This document shows, piece after piece, positions 14,721 to 23,306 of a DNA stretch of 36,775 nucleotides. The DNA comes from Mycobacterium sp. E183 (GTDB lineage Bacteria; Actinomycetota; Actinomycetes; Mycobacteriales; Mycobacteriaceae): the NCBI RefSeq assembly GCF_001667735.1, contig NZ_LZJN01000178.1:1-36775 (forward strand), given 5' to 3'. The notes beneath the pieces are model-generated. The model ran no database searches and was not told the DNA's origin. It worked only from the letters and a program-made list of their open reading frames with translations. Within the stretch, counting starts at the first letter, position 1; each line of letters begins with the position of its first letter. The position numbers were made by a program, and so were the translations under genes.

Positions 14721-16016
14721 TCACTGGGCTGCCGTGAAGCGGTCGTACGTGCGGCGCAGGGCACCGCGGTCGACGGAGTGCAACACCCGGGTGAGGGCTT
14801 CGAACACGTCGACGTAGCCGACGGTGGGATCTGCCGCGTCACCGCGGGTGTATTGCCACGGCAGGGACCGTCCGCGGCGCAGCACCTCCCCGAGATACCA
14901 CACGGCGCCATCGACGAACGGCGCATTCCGCTCCTCGTCGAGGAGCTGCTCTGGGGTCGCGCCCTTCTGGATGACGAGCTCTTCCAACGCGTCCAGGGAC
15001 TCCGGGGAGAAGTCCCAGACGGCGTCGCCGCCGTAATGGCCTGCCCATACCGGAAATTGGGCGCCGCGCTCGGCAAGCCAGCACCGCAGGTATTCCTCGT
15101 CTGAAAATCGCTGCGTGGCTTGATGTTTGGCACGCAGACGGCGCTTGATGGCCCCTTCGACCCGATCACGGGTCTCGGTCACCCATCGGTATTCCTCCGC
15201 GCGGTCGCGCCACTTGGCCAGTTCCTCACGGGCGGCGACGGTGATGGGATTGTCGTCGCCGAAGACCCGCGCTTCGTCGTCGACCAGGGCTTGCCAGGTG
15301 GCGACCTTGTCGCGGCAGTCGTCCGGTTCGGGCTCCCACAGCGCGATGGTGTGCCGAGCGATCAGCGTGTGGCGGTGGTCATCGCCCAGCTTTTCGCGCA
15401 TCACCTCGACCAGCGACTCGAGCTCGGCCACCGCGCCGGGACCGTCGACCGATTCGCCGTGCCATTGCGCCAGCGCCATGCGCATACCCAGAGTGTCCTC
15501 GTGGTGCTCGCCGAGCACCCGGCGGCGGGCCTCGAGGACCCGCTCGCCCTCGGCGATGGCGCCCGCATAGTCCCCGAGCTCCTTGCGCTTCTGCGCCACC
15601 CGGTCCCTGGACGTGAGCGCGGTGGGATGCTCGGGCCCCAGCACCCGTTCTTCGTCGGCCAGCAGTTGTGACCACTCGGCCAGCGCGGCCCGCGCCTCGC
15701 GCTGGGGCCGGTCCGCGAACATGTGGCGTGCGGTCAACGTGGTGATGTGATCGCGGCCGAGCAGCTGCTCGAGTTCGGGCACCAGCTGCTCGAGGGCGGC
15801 ATAGGCGCCGGCCTGGTCGCCCATTTGGAGCTGCAGGTGCACCAGCGCGAGCTTCATGTCCAAGACGTTGGGGTGACGCTCCCCCAAGATCGGGCGGCAG
15901 ACGGCAACCAGCTCGTTCATCAGCGGCAACGCCCCGGCGAAGTCGGCCGCGGCGATGCGTTCCGAGATGAGCCGGGTCAAGGCGGCGAGCGGCCCGGGCA
16001 GTTCCGGCGGCGTCAT
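14721..16016 (-). CDS. Tetratricopeptide-repeat protein
   Basis: 431 residues, no signal peptide or membrane segment. It contains about five kinesin-light-chain-like TPR units with the recurring LGxxHPxTLxxR pattern: LGERHPNVLDMK, LGRDHITTLTAR, LGPEHPTALTSR, LGEHHEDTLGMR, LGDDHRHTLIAR and FGDDNPITVAAR, spanning residues about 10-280. A C-terminal globular part (from about 300: FSDEEYLRCWLAERGAQFP to the end) has no recognised family. TPR arrays mediate protein-protein contacts; the partner is unknown. It lies upstream of, and probably in an operon with, the Nudix gene, and is divergent from the potassium channel gene (160-base gap). Confidence 0.8.
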   Translation of the reverse strand: MTPPELPGPLAALTRLISERIAAADFAGALPLMNELVAVCRPILGERHPNVLDMKLALVHLQLQMGDQAGAYAALEQLVPELEQLLGRDHITTLTARHMFADRPQREARAALAEWSQLLADEERVLGPEHPTALTSRDRVAQKRKELGDYAGAIAEGERVLEARRRVLGEHHEDTLGMRMALAQWHGESVDGPGAVAELESLVEVMREKLGDDHRHTLIARHTIALWEPEPDDCRDKVATWQALVDDEARVFGDDNPITVAAREELAKWRDRAEEYRWVTETRDRVEGAIKRRLRAKHQATQRFSDEEYLRCWLAERGAQFPVWAGHYGGDAVWDFSPESLDALEELVIQKGATPEQLLDEERNAPFVDGAVWYLGEVLRRGRSLPWQYTRGDAADPTVGYVDVFEALTRVLHSVDRGALRRTYDRFTAAQ

Positions 16017-16176
16017 ACCGCTATCGAATCCCTCGCAGGGCCTCGTGGCAATTCACCTCGCCGCTGGCGCGTCCGGTGTCGCGCTGGCATGAAACGGCAC
16101 GGTGCCCGATAGTCATAGGAACGAACGCCAACGTCTCAGAGGTGGGTATGCCGTACGCCCGGAAGGGTGCGTAACC

Positions 16177-17892
16177 ATGCGCGGTCACATCATCGTCAGC
16201 GGTGACGACGCGCTGGCGACCACGATCGTCGAGGAGCTCAACAACGCCGGCGTGCACATCGTCAAGCTCAGGACCGCCGGCGAACTCGAACACGCGGAAG
16301 TCGCCCGCGCCCGCGCGGTGATCTGCGTCGGTGACGACGACGCGACGAATCTCGAAATCGCGTTGCTGGCAAGGAAAGTCAACCCGCGGGTGCGGGTGGT
16401 GGCGCGGCTGGGCAACGACGTGTTGCGGACGGCGATGGCCGCCGACAAGCGCCCCGGAGCGATCCTGGACGTCGCCGACCTTGCGGCGCCCTCGGTCGTC
16501 GAGGCCTGCCTGGCGCACACCGTGCACCCGTTCGAGGCGGCGGGCATCGAGTTCGTCGTCTCGGGCGCCGAGGCGCCGTACAGCGCGACGCTGCGTGAAA
16601 TCTACGGTGACCTGGCACCGGTGGCGGTGATCCATGGCGAGGACTGCGCGACCCCGGGCGAGGTGGTGTCGTGCCCCGGCCGTGATTTGGCGGTCCACGC
16701 CGGTGACTGGACCGCGATGATCGGCACCGCGGACGAACTGGCCGCCCGCGGCATCAAGGTCCCGCGCCCCACCGTGACGCGCTACCGCCTGCCCCGGCTG
16801 CGGCGGACACTCGACGGCGTGCGCGCGCTGCGTGACGACGTCAACCCGATGTTCGGGCGGGCCCTCGTGGCCGCGGCGTGCTTGCTGCTCGGGTCGACGG
16901 TGGTCCTGCGCTTCTGCTACCAGCCGAATCCGAAGATGACGTGGCTCGACGCGTTGTACTTCAGCACCGAGACGATCGCGACCGTGGGGTACGGCGACTT
17001 CAGCTTCCTTCAGCAGCCCACCTGGCTGCGGCTCTACAGCATCATGTTGATGTTCGCGGGCGTGACGACCACGGCGCTCCTGGTCGCATTCATCGCCGAC
17101 CTGCTGATATCGCGACGATTCGCCCACTCGGTCGGACGCCGCCGGGCCCGCCATCTGCGCAACCACGTCATCGTCGTCGGGCTCGGCTCGTTCGGCAGCC
17201 GGGTGGTCGCCGACCTGAGGTCGGCCGGATACGACGTGGCCGTCATCGAGCGTGACGAGAACAACCGCTTCCTGTCGACGGCCGCCGACCTCGACGTGCC
17301 GGTGATCTTCGGCGACGCCACGCTGCGCAAGACGCTGGAGGCCGCCCGCGTCGAGCACGCCCGCGCGGTGGCGGTGCTGACACAGGACGACATGGTGAAC
17401 ATCGAGACCGGCATCGTGTTGCGCGAGATGCTGGGGCCGCGGGTGATGCCGCACGTCGTGCGGCCCGACGTTCCCCTCGTGCTGCGCGTGTACGACCGGA
17501 AGCTGGGGGCCGCGGTGGCGCAGCGGTTCGGGTTCGAGAACGTCCGATCCACCGTCGAACTCGCCGCACCATGGTTCATCGGCGCCGCGATGGGCCTGCA
17601 GGTGCTCGGCACCTTTTCGGTCGGGCAGCGCTCCTTCATGGTCGGCGGAATGCATGTGGCGCCCGGCAGCGAGCTCGACGGGCTGAAGATGTTCGAACTG
17701 TCCACCCAGACCCGCGTCATCGCGATCACCCGGCAGGACGCGCCCGTGGAGCTGCATCCGCGTCGGGACGCCTGGCTCCGCGGCGGCGACACGGTCTATC
17801 TCGTGGGGCCTTACCGCGAGCTGATGGCGACGCTACGCAAGGGGCAGCCCCCGCAGCAGCCCGCCGCCGGGGAAGAGCGCGCGTCGGCCTAG
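16177..17892 (+). CDS. Potassium channel with two RCK/TrkA-N domains
   Basis: 571-residue membrane protein. Order: an N-terminal RCK-like domain (about 1-215, degenerate nucleotide motif: IIVSGDDALATTIVEEL lacks GxGxxG); a two-helix pore module (about 227-320) with selectivity filter TVGYGD at 269-274; then a second RCK domain with intact VVGLGSFGSRVVADL near 330 and the acidic VIERDEN strand end; then a TrkA-C-like domain (about 480-560, MVGGMHVAPGSELDGL). It probably forms a ligand-gated K+ channel. I chose ATG at 16177 because GGAAGGG lies nine bases upstream; upstream in-frame codons lack similarity. It is divergent from the TPR gene and convergent with the LLM gene. Confidence 0.88.
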   Translation: MRGHIIVSGDDALATTIVEELNNAGVHIVKLRTAGELEHAEVARARAVICVGDDDATNLEIALLARKVNPRVRVVARLGNDVLRTAMAADKRPGAILDVADLAAPSVVEACLAHTVHPFEAAGIEFVVSGAEAPYSATLREIYGDLAPVAVIHGEDCATPGEVVSCPGRDLAVHAGDWTAMIGTADELAARGIKVPRPTVTRYRLPRLRRTLDGVRALRDDVNPMFGRALVAAACLLLGSTVVLRFCYQPNPKMTWLDALYFSTETIATVGYGDFSFLQQPTWLRLYSIMLMFAGVTTTALLVAFIADLLISRRFAHSVGRRRARHLRNHVIVVGLGSFGSRVVADLRSAGYDVAVIERDENNRFLSTAADLDVPVIFGDATLRKTLEAARVEHARAVAVLTQDDMVNIETGIVLREMLGPRVMPHVVRPDVPLVLRVYDRKLGAAVAQRFGFENVRSTVELAAPWFIGAAMGLQVLGTFSVGQRSFMVGGMHVAPGSELDGLKMFELSTQTRVIAITRQDAPVELHPRRDAWLRGGDTVYLVGPYRELMATLRKGQPPQQPAAGEERASA

Positions 17893-17952
17893 TGGCGATC
17901 GCAAGCGCGGCGAAGCCGGGCGCTGCGGGTCGCCGCCGTCGGGCCAAGCCCT

Positions 17953-18843
17953 TTACAGCCGGCCGGCCACGTCCGCCGCGCGGCGTAGCTGGTCGATGTC
18001 GGAGCTCGTCGGGATGAGCTGTACCTCGTCGGTGCCGATGGCCTCGAACTTGCGGAGCACTTCCAGCAGCTCGTCCTCGGTGCCCGCCCAGCCGGTGGTC
18101 GGCGCCATGGCGTCGACGTATTCCGGCGGTATCCAATTCATGTAGCGCCGCAGATGACGATGCACCTGGGCTCGGGACTCTTCGGGCGACCCGAACGCGA
18201 ACCAGAACGACGTCACCAGGTGCGGTTCGCCCTTGCCCGCCCGCGCCCACGCGTCGCGGGCGACGTCGAAGAGCTCGTTCTGTTTGGCGACGTCCAGGTC
18301 CAGCGTCGTCCCCGCCAGCCCGGCGGCCCAGGAAGCGGCGCTGCGGATGGTCTTCGGGCCGATGCTGCCGACAAACAGCGGCGGACCGCCGGGCTGCACC
18401 GGCGCAGGCCCGACCGGTAGCACCGACTCGGTGAGCTTTTCACCGGCCCACACCCGCTTCATCACGGCCACGCGCTCGGCCATGTCGCGCATGGTCTGGG
18501 TCGCCGGGTCGGCGCCCACGGCGTGGTAGTCCTCGTGCCGCCCGCCAACGCCGATGCCCACGCTCAGCCGCCCGCCGCAGAGCATGTCCCCGGTTGCGAG
18601 CGCCTTGGCCAGCATGACCGGGTCGTGCAGCTGCGGCACGATCACGGTCGTCAGCAGCCGCACTCGGCTCGTCCAGGCGGCCAGCGCGCCCAGCAGCGTG
18701 AGGTTGTCCGGGTTCTCGAATGCGATGCGCTCGCCCCAGCACAATGACGAGAACGGGCCGTCGTCGATCGCGCGCGCCCAGTCCTCCAAAATTCCCGCAT
18801 TCAAGTCCGGCTCCATCACCGGCAGCGTCATCGCAGTTCGCAC
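17953..18843 (-). CDS. Luciferase-like (LLM) F420-dependent oxidoreductase family protein
   Basis: About 296 residues of a TIM-barrel bacterial-luciferase fold. Typical stretches are VRLLTTVIVPQLHDPVMLAKALAT, GGRLSVGIGVGGRHEDYHAVG and PPLFVGSIGPKTIRSAASWA. Mycobacterial members usually use F420 instead of FMN. GTG at 18843 begins VRTAMTLPVMEP; an ATG four codons in (18831) is an alternative, and neither has a strong ribosome site. Only 49 bases separate it from the divergent VOC gene, so the promoters must overlap. Substrate unknown. Confidence 0.82.
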   Translation of the reverse strand: MRTAMTLPVMEPDLNAGILEDWARAIDDGPFSSLCWGERIAFENPDNLTLLGALAAWTSRVRLLTTVIVPQLHDPVMLAKALATGDMLCGGRLSVGIGVGGRHEDYHAVGADPATQTMRDMAERVAVMKRVWAGEKLTESVLPVGPAPVQPGGPPLFVGSIGPKTIRSAASWAAGLAGTTLDLDVAKQNELFDVARDAWARAGKGEPHLVTSFWFAFGSPEESRAQVHRHLRRYMNWIPPEYVDAMAPTTGWAGTEDELLEVLRKFEAIGTDEVQLIPTSSDIDQLRRAADVAGRL

Positions 18844-18892
18844 GCGGCGATTCTGGCATGACCGGTAAACATTCGGTGGCGCAAGTGGCAGC

Positions 18893-19315
18893 ATGGAGCA
18901 GATGGGTTTCACCAGCAGTTCGATCGCGCACGTTCGCCTCACCGTCACCGATATCGAGCGATCCCGGCAGTTTTACGAGAGCGTGTTCGGTTGGCCGGTC
19001 CTGCTGGAGGTACCCGACAACGCCGACGAGGCCACCCGCAAACAGCTGAGCTTCCTGTTCGGTGGGGTCATCTACGACCTCGGCGGCACGCTGCTGGGGC
19101 TGCGGCCGGTCGCGACCGATCGCTTCGACGAGGATCGCGCCGGGCTCGACCACATCGCGTTCCGGGTCGCCAGCAAGGACGAATTAGACTCTGCGGCAGC
19201 GCATCTCGACGAGCTGAGCATCGCACACGAACCGGTGAAAGACATCGGCCCGTCCTACATCCTGCAGTTCCGCGATCCCGACAACATCGCCCTGGAGCTC
19301 ACGGCGCCGAAATAA
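18893..19315 (+). CDS. VOC-superfamily (glyoxalase/dioxygenase-like) protein
   Basis: 140 residues with two beta-alpha-beta-beta-beta units of the vicinal oxygen chelate fold. SSIAHVRLTVTDIERSRQFY carries the first metal-position His, GLDHIAFRV the second, and the C-terminal RDPDNIALELTAP gives the Glu ligand. A metal-dependent lyase, isomerase or dioxygenase, or a resistance-type binding protein, are all possible. ATG 18893 or the internal ATG at 18902 may start it. It is divergent from the LLM oxidoreductase and followed after 94 bases by a second VOC gene. Confidence 0.82.
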   Translation: MEQMGFTSSSIAHVRLTVTDIERSRQFYESVFGWPVLLEVPDNADEATRKQLSFLFGGVIYDLGGTLLGLRPVATDRFDEDRAGLDHIAFRVASKDELDSAAAHLDELSIAHEPVKDIGPSYILQFRDPDNIALELTAPK

Positions 19316-19409
19316 GAACGCCATGTTGTGGCGAACGTGCGCGGAACGACGGCGGAGACGGCGTGTCGGCGCGCAAACACGCACGCTCGTCAAGGAGTAA
19401 AGAGGAATT

Positions 19410-19805
19410 ATGGCCATCAGTTTCAACCACACCATCGTCGCCGCTCGCGACAAGCAGGAGTCCGCGTCGTTTCTAGCCGAATTGTTCGGCCTGCCCAGCC
19501 CAAAACCGTTCGGCCACTTCATGGTTGTCCAGCTCGAGCACGGCGCCAACCTGGACTATGCGGACGCTCCCGAGGGCGCGGAGATCCCGCGGCAGCATTA
19601 CGCCTTCCTGGTGTCCGAAGAGGATTTCGACACCATCTACGGAAAGATCCGGTCACGAGGCCTCGAGCACTGGGCGGACCCGGGCGCCAAACGGCCCGGC
19701 GAGATCAACCACAACGACGGCGGGCGCGGGGTGTACTTCCTCGACCCCTCGGGCCATGCCATGGAGATACTCACCCGCCCTTACGGGTCGGGGGGCCAGC
19801 GCTAG
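19410..19805 (+). CDS. VOC-superfamily protein
   Basis: 131 residues starting MAISFNHTIVAARDKQES, with an excellent ribosome site (AAGGAG and GAGG within 20 bases upstream). The VOC fold is shown by NHTIVAA, QHYAFLVSEEDFDTIY and the C-terminal YFLDPSGHAMEILTRPYG. It is clearly diverged from its neighbour, so it is not a recent duplicate. It converges on the Rrf2-type gene with only three bases between stops. Function not deducible beyond the family. Confidence 0.82.
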   Translation: MAISFNHTIVAARDKQESASFLAELFGLPSPKPFGHFMVVQLEHGANLDYADAPEGAEIPRQHYAFLVSEEDFDTIYGKIRSRGLEHWADPGAKRPGEINHNDGGRGVYFLDPSGHAMEILTRPYGSGGQR

Positions 19806-19808
19806 CGC

Positions 19809-20288
19809 CTATTCGCCGGCGCGGGGCGTGCCGTGACGCACGCTTTCCTGTGTTCGATAGTCGTCGGCGAATTGGGCGACGTGCTTCGGCAGCGCGTTGG
19901 CGGCGACGTCAGCCAGCGTCGTCTCCTCCAGCACCGAACGCATGCTGGCGCGCAGCGCCCGCCAGACATCGGTGAGCGCCGCGGTGGGCCCCGAGTAGGG
20001 CAGGTCCCCCAGACCGATGTCGCGCACGCTCGCCAGCGGGCCGTCGATGCAGCGCAGCACGTCGGCGATGCTGATCTCGTTGCCCGGCCGGGCCAGTTCG
20101 TAGCCGCCTTCGCGGCCCCGATGGCTTCTCACCAGGCGGTCGGTGCGCAGATTGGTCAGGATGTCGACGAGGAACTGCGGCGGAATGCCCTGCGCCTGGG
20201 CCAAGTCGTCGGTCTTGACCAGCGTCCCGTCGGGGACCGTGGCGAGCTGGACCATGGCCCGCACCGCGTACTCCGCCTTCGCCGACAT
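19809..20288 (-). CDS. Rrf2-family transcriptional regulator (Rv1287-like), no Fe-S cysteine triad
   Basis: 159 residues from ATG 20288 (MSAKAEYAVRAMVQLA), the typical Rrf2 N-terminus; a longer frame to 20324 adds 12 unlikely residues. Winged helix: TDDLAQAQGIPPQFLVDILTNL, then GREGGYELARP wing, then EISIADVLRCIDG. It has only one cysteine (C80), whereas Fe-S members such as IscR and NsrR use three. In that respect it resembles CymR, the B. subtilis cysteine-metabolism repressor, which lacks a cluster. It lies downstream of cysD-cysNC in the same direction (54-base gap), as Rv1287 does, so control of sulfur assimilation is a reasonable inference. Confidence 0.87.
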   Translation of the reverse strand: MSAKAEYAVRAMVQLATVPDGTLVKTDDLAQAQGIPPQFLVDILTNLRTDRLVRSHRGREGGYELARPGNEISIADVLRCIDGPLASVRDIGLGDLPYSGPTAALTDVWRALRASMRSVLEETTLADVAANALPKHVAQFADDYRTQESVRHGTPRAGE

Positions 20289-20341
20289 GCGCACTCTGAG
20301 GATTGTGCCACCCGGCGGCGGCAATCAGTCGCAGCCGTGCG

Positions 20342-22192
20342 CTAAGCGCGCGATTCGAGCAGATCGACGATGCTCTGCGCCTGCTCCTCGACGCTGAGCT
20401 CCGGGGTCAGCCGCAGGTCGGGATTCACCGGGGGTTGATACGGGCTGTCGATGCCGGTGAACTGCGCGATTTCGCCCGCGCGCGCCTTGGCGTACAGCCC
20501 CTTCGGATCACGCTGCTCGCATTCTTCGATCGGGGTGTCGCAGAACACCTCGACGAAGTCGAACCCCGCGGCGGCGTGCACATTACGCGCCATCTCACGT
20601 TGCTCGGTCAGCGGGCTGATCGCCGGTACCAGCACGACATTGCCGCAGTCGGCGAGCAGCGCCGCCACGTGCGCCAGCCGGCGCAGGTTCTCGGCGCGGT
20701 CGGCCATGCTGAATCCCAGGTCGGCGTTCAGGCCGTGCCGCAGGTTGTCACCGTCGAGAACGTAAGCTGCGACGCCCTTTTCGAGGAGCTTCTGCTCGAC
20801 GAGCATGGCCACCGACGACTTGCCGGAACCGGAGAGCCCGGTGAACCACACCGTCTTGCCCCGCGGCCGGGCTTCGGCCACCTCCGATGACTTGTGCCGC
20901 ACGGTGTTCGGGCTCGCCGTCTGCGCCGAGACGTCCCGCAACACCATGCCCGCCGCCACGGTGCCGTTGGTGTGCGGGTCGATCAGGATGAACGACCCGG
21001 TGCTGGCGTTGCGCGTGTACTCGTCGAGCAGCAGCGGCACCTGCGTGCGCAATGAGATGCGACCGAGTTCGTTGAGCTGCAACGCCGTTGCGGCCTTGTC
21101 ACGGTGCAGGGTGTTCACGTCGAGCCGGTAGTCCAGCCCGGTCACCCGGGCGCGGGTGGTGCGGGTGGTGTGCTTGATGACGTAGTCCCGGCCGGGCTCG
21201 AGCGTCGCGTCGTCGGCCATCCAGCACACGGTCGCGTCGAATTCCTGGGTGACCCGGGGATGGTTGTTGGTGCGGGCGATGAGATCACCGCGCGAGATGT
21301 CGATCTCGTCGGCCAGGCTGATCGAAACCGCCATCGGCGGAAACGCCTCTTCCACTGGACCATTCGGCCCGTCGATGGCGGTGATCCGAGTGGTCTTGCC
21401 GATCGGCAGGACGACGACTTCGTCGCCCGGACGCATGACCCCGCTGGCCACGGTGCCCGCGTAGCTACGGTGGTCCTGATGTTCGCGGGTGTGCGGCCGG
21501 ATGACGTACTGAACGGGGAACCGCACGTCGACCAGGTTGCGGTCGCCGGCGATGTAGACCTCCTCCAGGTGCGACAGCAGCGCGGGGCCCTCGTACCAGG
21601 GCGTCTGGTCCGACTTGGTCACCACGTTGTCGCCGTGCAGCGCGGACATCGGGATGGTGGCCACGTCGTGCACATCGAGGCGCGCGGCGAACGCGTGGAA
21701 TTCGTCGCGGATGGCCTCGAATTTCTCTCTGTCCCAGCCGATCAGGTCCATCTTGTTGACGGCAAGCACGATGTGCTGGATGCCCAGCAGCGAGGCCAGG
21801 AAGGCGTGCCGGCGAGACTGCTCCAGCAGTCCGTGCCGGGCGTCGACGAGCACGATCACCAGCTGGGCGGTTGACGCGCCGGTCACCATGTTGCGGGTGT
21901 ACTGGATGTGGCCCGGGGTGTCGGCGATGATGAATTTCCGCTTGGGCGTGGCGAAATAGCGGTAGGCTACGTCGATCGTGATGCCCTGCTCGCGCTCGGC
22001 GCGCAGACCGTCAGTCACCAGCGCGAGGTCGGTGTAGTCGTGGCCGCGCTCCTTGGACGTCTGCTCCACCGCCGCCCATTGGTCCTCCATGACGGCCTTG
22101 GAGTCGTAGAGCAGGCGGCCGATCAGCGTGGACTTGCCGTCGTCGACGGAACCCGCGGTGGCCAGGCGAAGCAGCGTCGTCGGTGTGGCCAT
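20342..22192 (-). CDS. cysN: Bifunctional sulfate adenylyltransferase GTPase subunit / adenylylsulfate kinase
   Basis: 616 residues, a CysN-CysC fusion. The N-terminal translation-factor-like GTPase (P-loop GSVDDGKST, residues 14-22; DTPGH; NKMD) drives formation of APS from ATP and sulfate with CysD. The middle beta-barrel domains are followed by the APS kinase from about residue 440, with its Walker A GLSGSGKSS near 450 and DGDNLRHGLNADLGFS, making PAPS. The ATG at 22192 overlaps the cysD stop by one base (TGATG), so translation is coupled. It supplies APS for cysteine synthesis and PAPS for sulfated metabolites. Identification is secure; the M. tuberculosis homologue is Rv1286. Confidence 0.96.
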   Translation of the reverse strand: MATPTTLLRLATAGSVDDGKSTLIGRLLYDSKAVMEDQWAAVEQTSKERGHDYTDLALVTDGLRAEREQGITIDVAYRYFATPKRKFIIADTPGHIQYTRNMVTGASTAQLVIVLVDARHGLLEQSRRHAFLASLLGIQHIVLAVNKMDLIGWDREKFEAIRDEFHAFAARLDVHDVATIPMSALHGDNVVTKSDQTPWYEGPALLSHLEEVYIAGDRNLVDVRFPVQYVIRPHTREHQDHRSYAGTVASGVMRPGDEVVVLPIGKTTRITAIDGPNGPVEEAFPPMAVSISLADEIDISRGDLIARTNNHPRVTQEFDATVCWMADDATLEPGRDYVIKHTTRTTRARVTGLDYRLDVNTLHRDKAATALQLNELGRISLRTQVPLLLDEYTRNASTGSFILIDPHTNGTVAAGMVLRDVSAQTASPNTVRHKSSEVAEARPRGKTVWFTGLSGSGKSSVAMLVEQKLLEKGVAAYVLDGDNLRHGLNADLGFSMADRAENLRRLAHVAALLADCGNVVLVPAISPLTEQREMARNVHAAAGFDFVEVFCDTPIEECEQRDPKGLYAKARAGEIAQFTGIDSPYQPPVNPDLRLTPELSVEEQAQSIVDLLESRA

Positions 22193-23121
22193 CAGAAGTA
22201 CCCCTGCCGTTTGCGGTCTTCCATGCCGGCCTCCGAGATGCGGTCGTCGGCCCTCGTGGCGCCGCGTTCGGTCAGCCGGGACACCGCGGTCTCGGCGATG
22301 ACCTCATCCACCGTCGAGGCCTCCGATTCCACGCATCCGGTGCAGGTCACGTCGCCGACGGTGCGGAACCGCACCGTCGCTTCGAACACCGGCTCGTCGT
22401 CGCGCGGGTGCATGTGCCGGTCGACCGCGAGCAGCATGCCGTCGCGGCGAAACACCTTGCGGCGGTGGGCGTAATAGATCGAGGGCAGCGCGATGTTCTC
22501 CGCGCCGATGTAGGACCAGATGTCGAACTCGGTCCAGTTGGACAGCGGAAAGGCCCGGATGTGCTCGCCCTTGTGGTGCCGGCCGTTGTACAGGTTCCAC
22601 AGCTCGGGGCGTTGCGCCTTCGGGTCCCACTGGCCGAACTCGTCGCGGAAGCTGAACACCCGTTCCTTGGCCCGCGCCTTCTCCTCGTCCCGGCGGGCCC
22701 CGCCGAACGCCGCGTCGAACTTGTTCTCCCGGATCGCGCGCAGCAGCGTCACGGTCTGGATCGGGTTGCGCCCCTGCTTCGGCTCGACGACGCGGCCCGC
22801 GTCGATGTCCTCCTGGACCGAGGCGATCACCAGGCGCACGCCGTGTTCGGCGACCAGTTCGTCGCGCGTCGCGATCACCTCGTCGAAGTTGTGCCCGGTG
22901 TCGACGTGCATCACCGGGAACGGCAACCGCCCGGGGCGGAACGCCCGCAGCGCCAGGTGCAGCATGACGATCGAGTCCTTGCCGCCGGAGAACAGCAGCA
23001 CCGGCCGCTCGAACTCGGCGGCCACCTCGCGGATGATGTGGATCGCTTCGGCCTCGAGCGAGCGCAGGTGGCTCAACTCGTACTGGCCGGCGGCGGGACC
23101 CGCCTTCAGATCGCTGGTCAT
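22192..23121 (-). CDS. cysD: Sulfate adenylyltransferase subunit 2
   Basis: 309 residues, PP-loop ATP pyrophosphatase-like subunit forming APS with CysN. The PP-loop motif SGGKDSIVMLHLA begins at residue 45. Family stretches include HVDTGHNFDEVIATRDEL, FGGARRDEEKARAKER, PLSNWTEFDIW and the C-terminal TGCVESEASTVDEVI and ISEAGMEDRKRQGYF. ATG at 23121 is preceded by GAGGA. It is first in the operon cysD-cysNC-rrf2, with a good sigma-A-like promoter and two dyads upstream. Confidence 0.96.
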   Translation of the reverse strand: MTSDLKAGPAAGQYELSHLRSLEAEAIHIIREVAAEFERPVLLFSGGKDSIVMLHLALRAFRPGRLPFPVMHVDTGHNFDEVIATRDELVAEHGVRLVIASVQEDIDAGRVVEPKQGRNPIQTVTLLRAIRENKFDAAFGGARRDEEKARAKERVFSFRDEFGQWDPKAQRPELWNLYNGRHHKGEHIRAFPLSNWTEFDIWSYIGAENIALPSIYYAHRRKVFRRDGMLLAVDRHMHPRDDEPVFEATVRFRTVGDVTCTGCVESEASTVDEVIAETAVSRLTERGATRADDRISEAGMEDRKRQGYF

Positions 23122-23134
23122 GGCTTCCTCGGTT

Positions 23135-23171
23135 AAACCTGGTAGAGTCGGTCAAGTTTGGCAGTTTTGCC
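23135..23171. promoter_or_regulatory. Candidate operator dyads in the cysD leader
   Basis: Two inverted repeats lie between the cysD promoter and its start. GGCAGTTTTGCC (23160-23171) touches the -10/start-site region. The imperfect dyad AAACCT...AAGTTT (23135-23159) lies just downstream. Both are candidate sites for the Rrf2-type regulator encoded in the operon; the assignment is inference. Confidence 0.4.
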
Positions 23172-23172
23172 C

Positions 23173-23205
23173 TCTATAGCATCAGTTCGTGGCGACGGTT
23201 GTCAA
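23173..23205 (-). promoter_or_regulatory. Sigma-A-like promoter of the cysD operon
   Basis: On the minus strand TTGACA (23205-23200) is followed after 18 bases by TGCTAT (23181-23176), which overlaps TATAGA (23178-23173). This is a good vegetative promoter about 55-80 bases before the cysD start. Confidence 0.6.
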
Positions 23206-23306
23206 GTGGGCGCCGCTCATGGCGCGGACGACGCCCATCCGACGCATCGGGTCAAGACCGGCGGTGACCCTTTTCCGGCCGATGCCCGATGCGAAAGCAT
23301 GAACGG

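Noticed and set aside
18893..19805. The two VOC genes as a recent tandem duplication
   Set aside because: Their proteins share only the general fold. N-terminal motifs, lengths and C-terminal ligand regions differ strongly.
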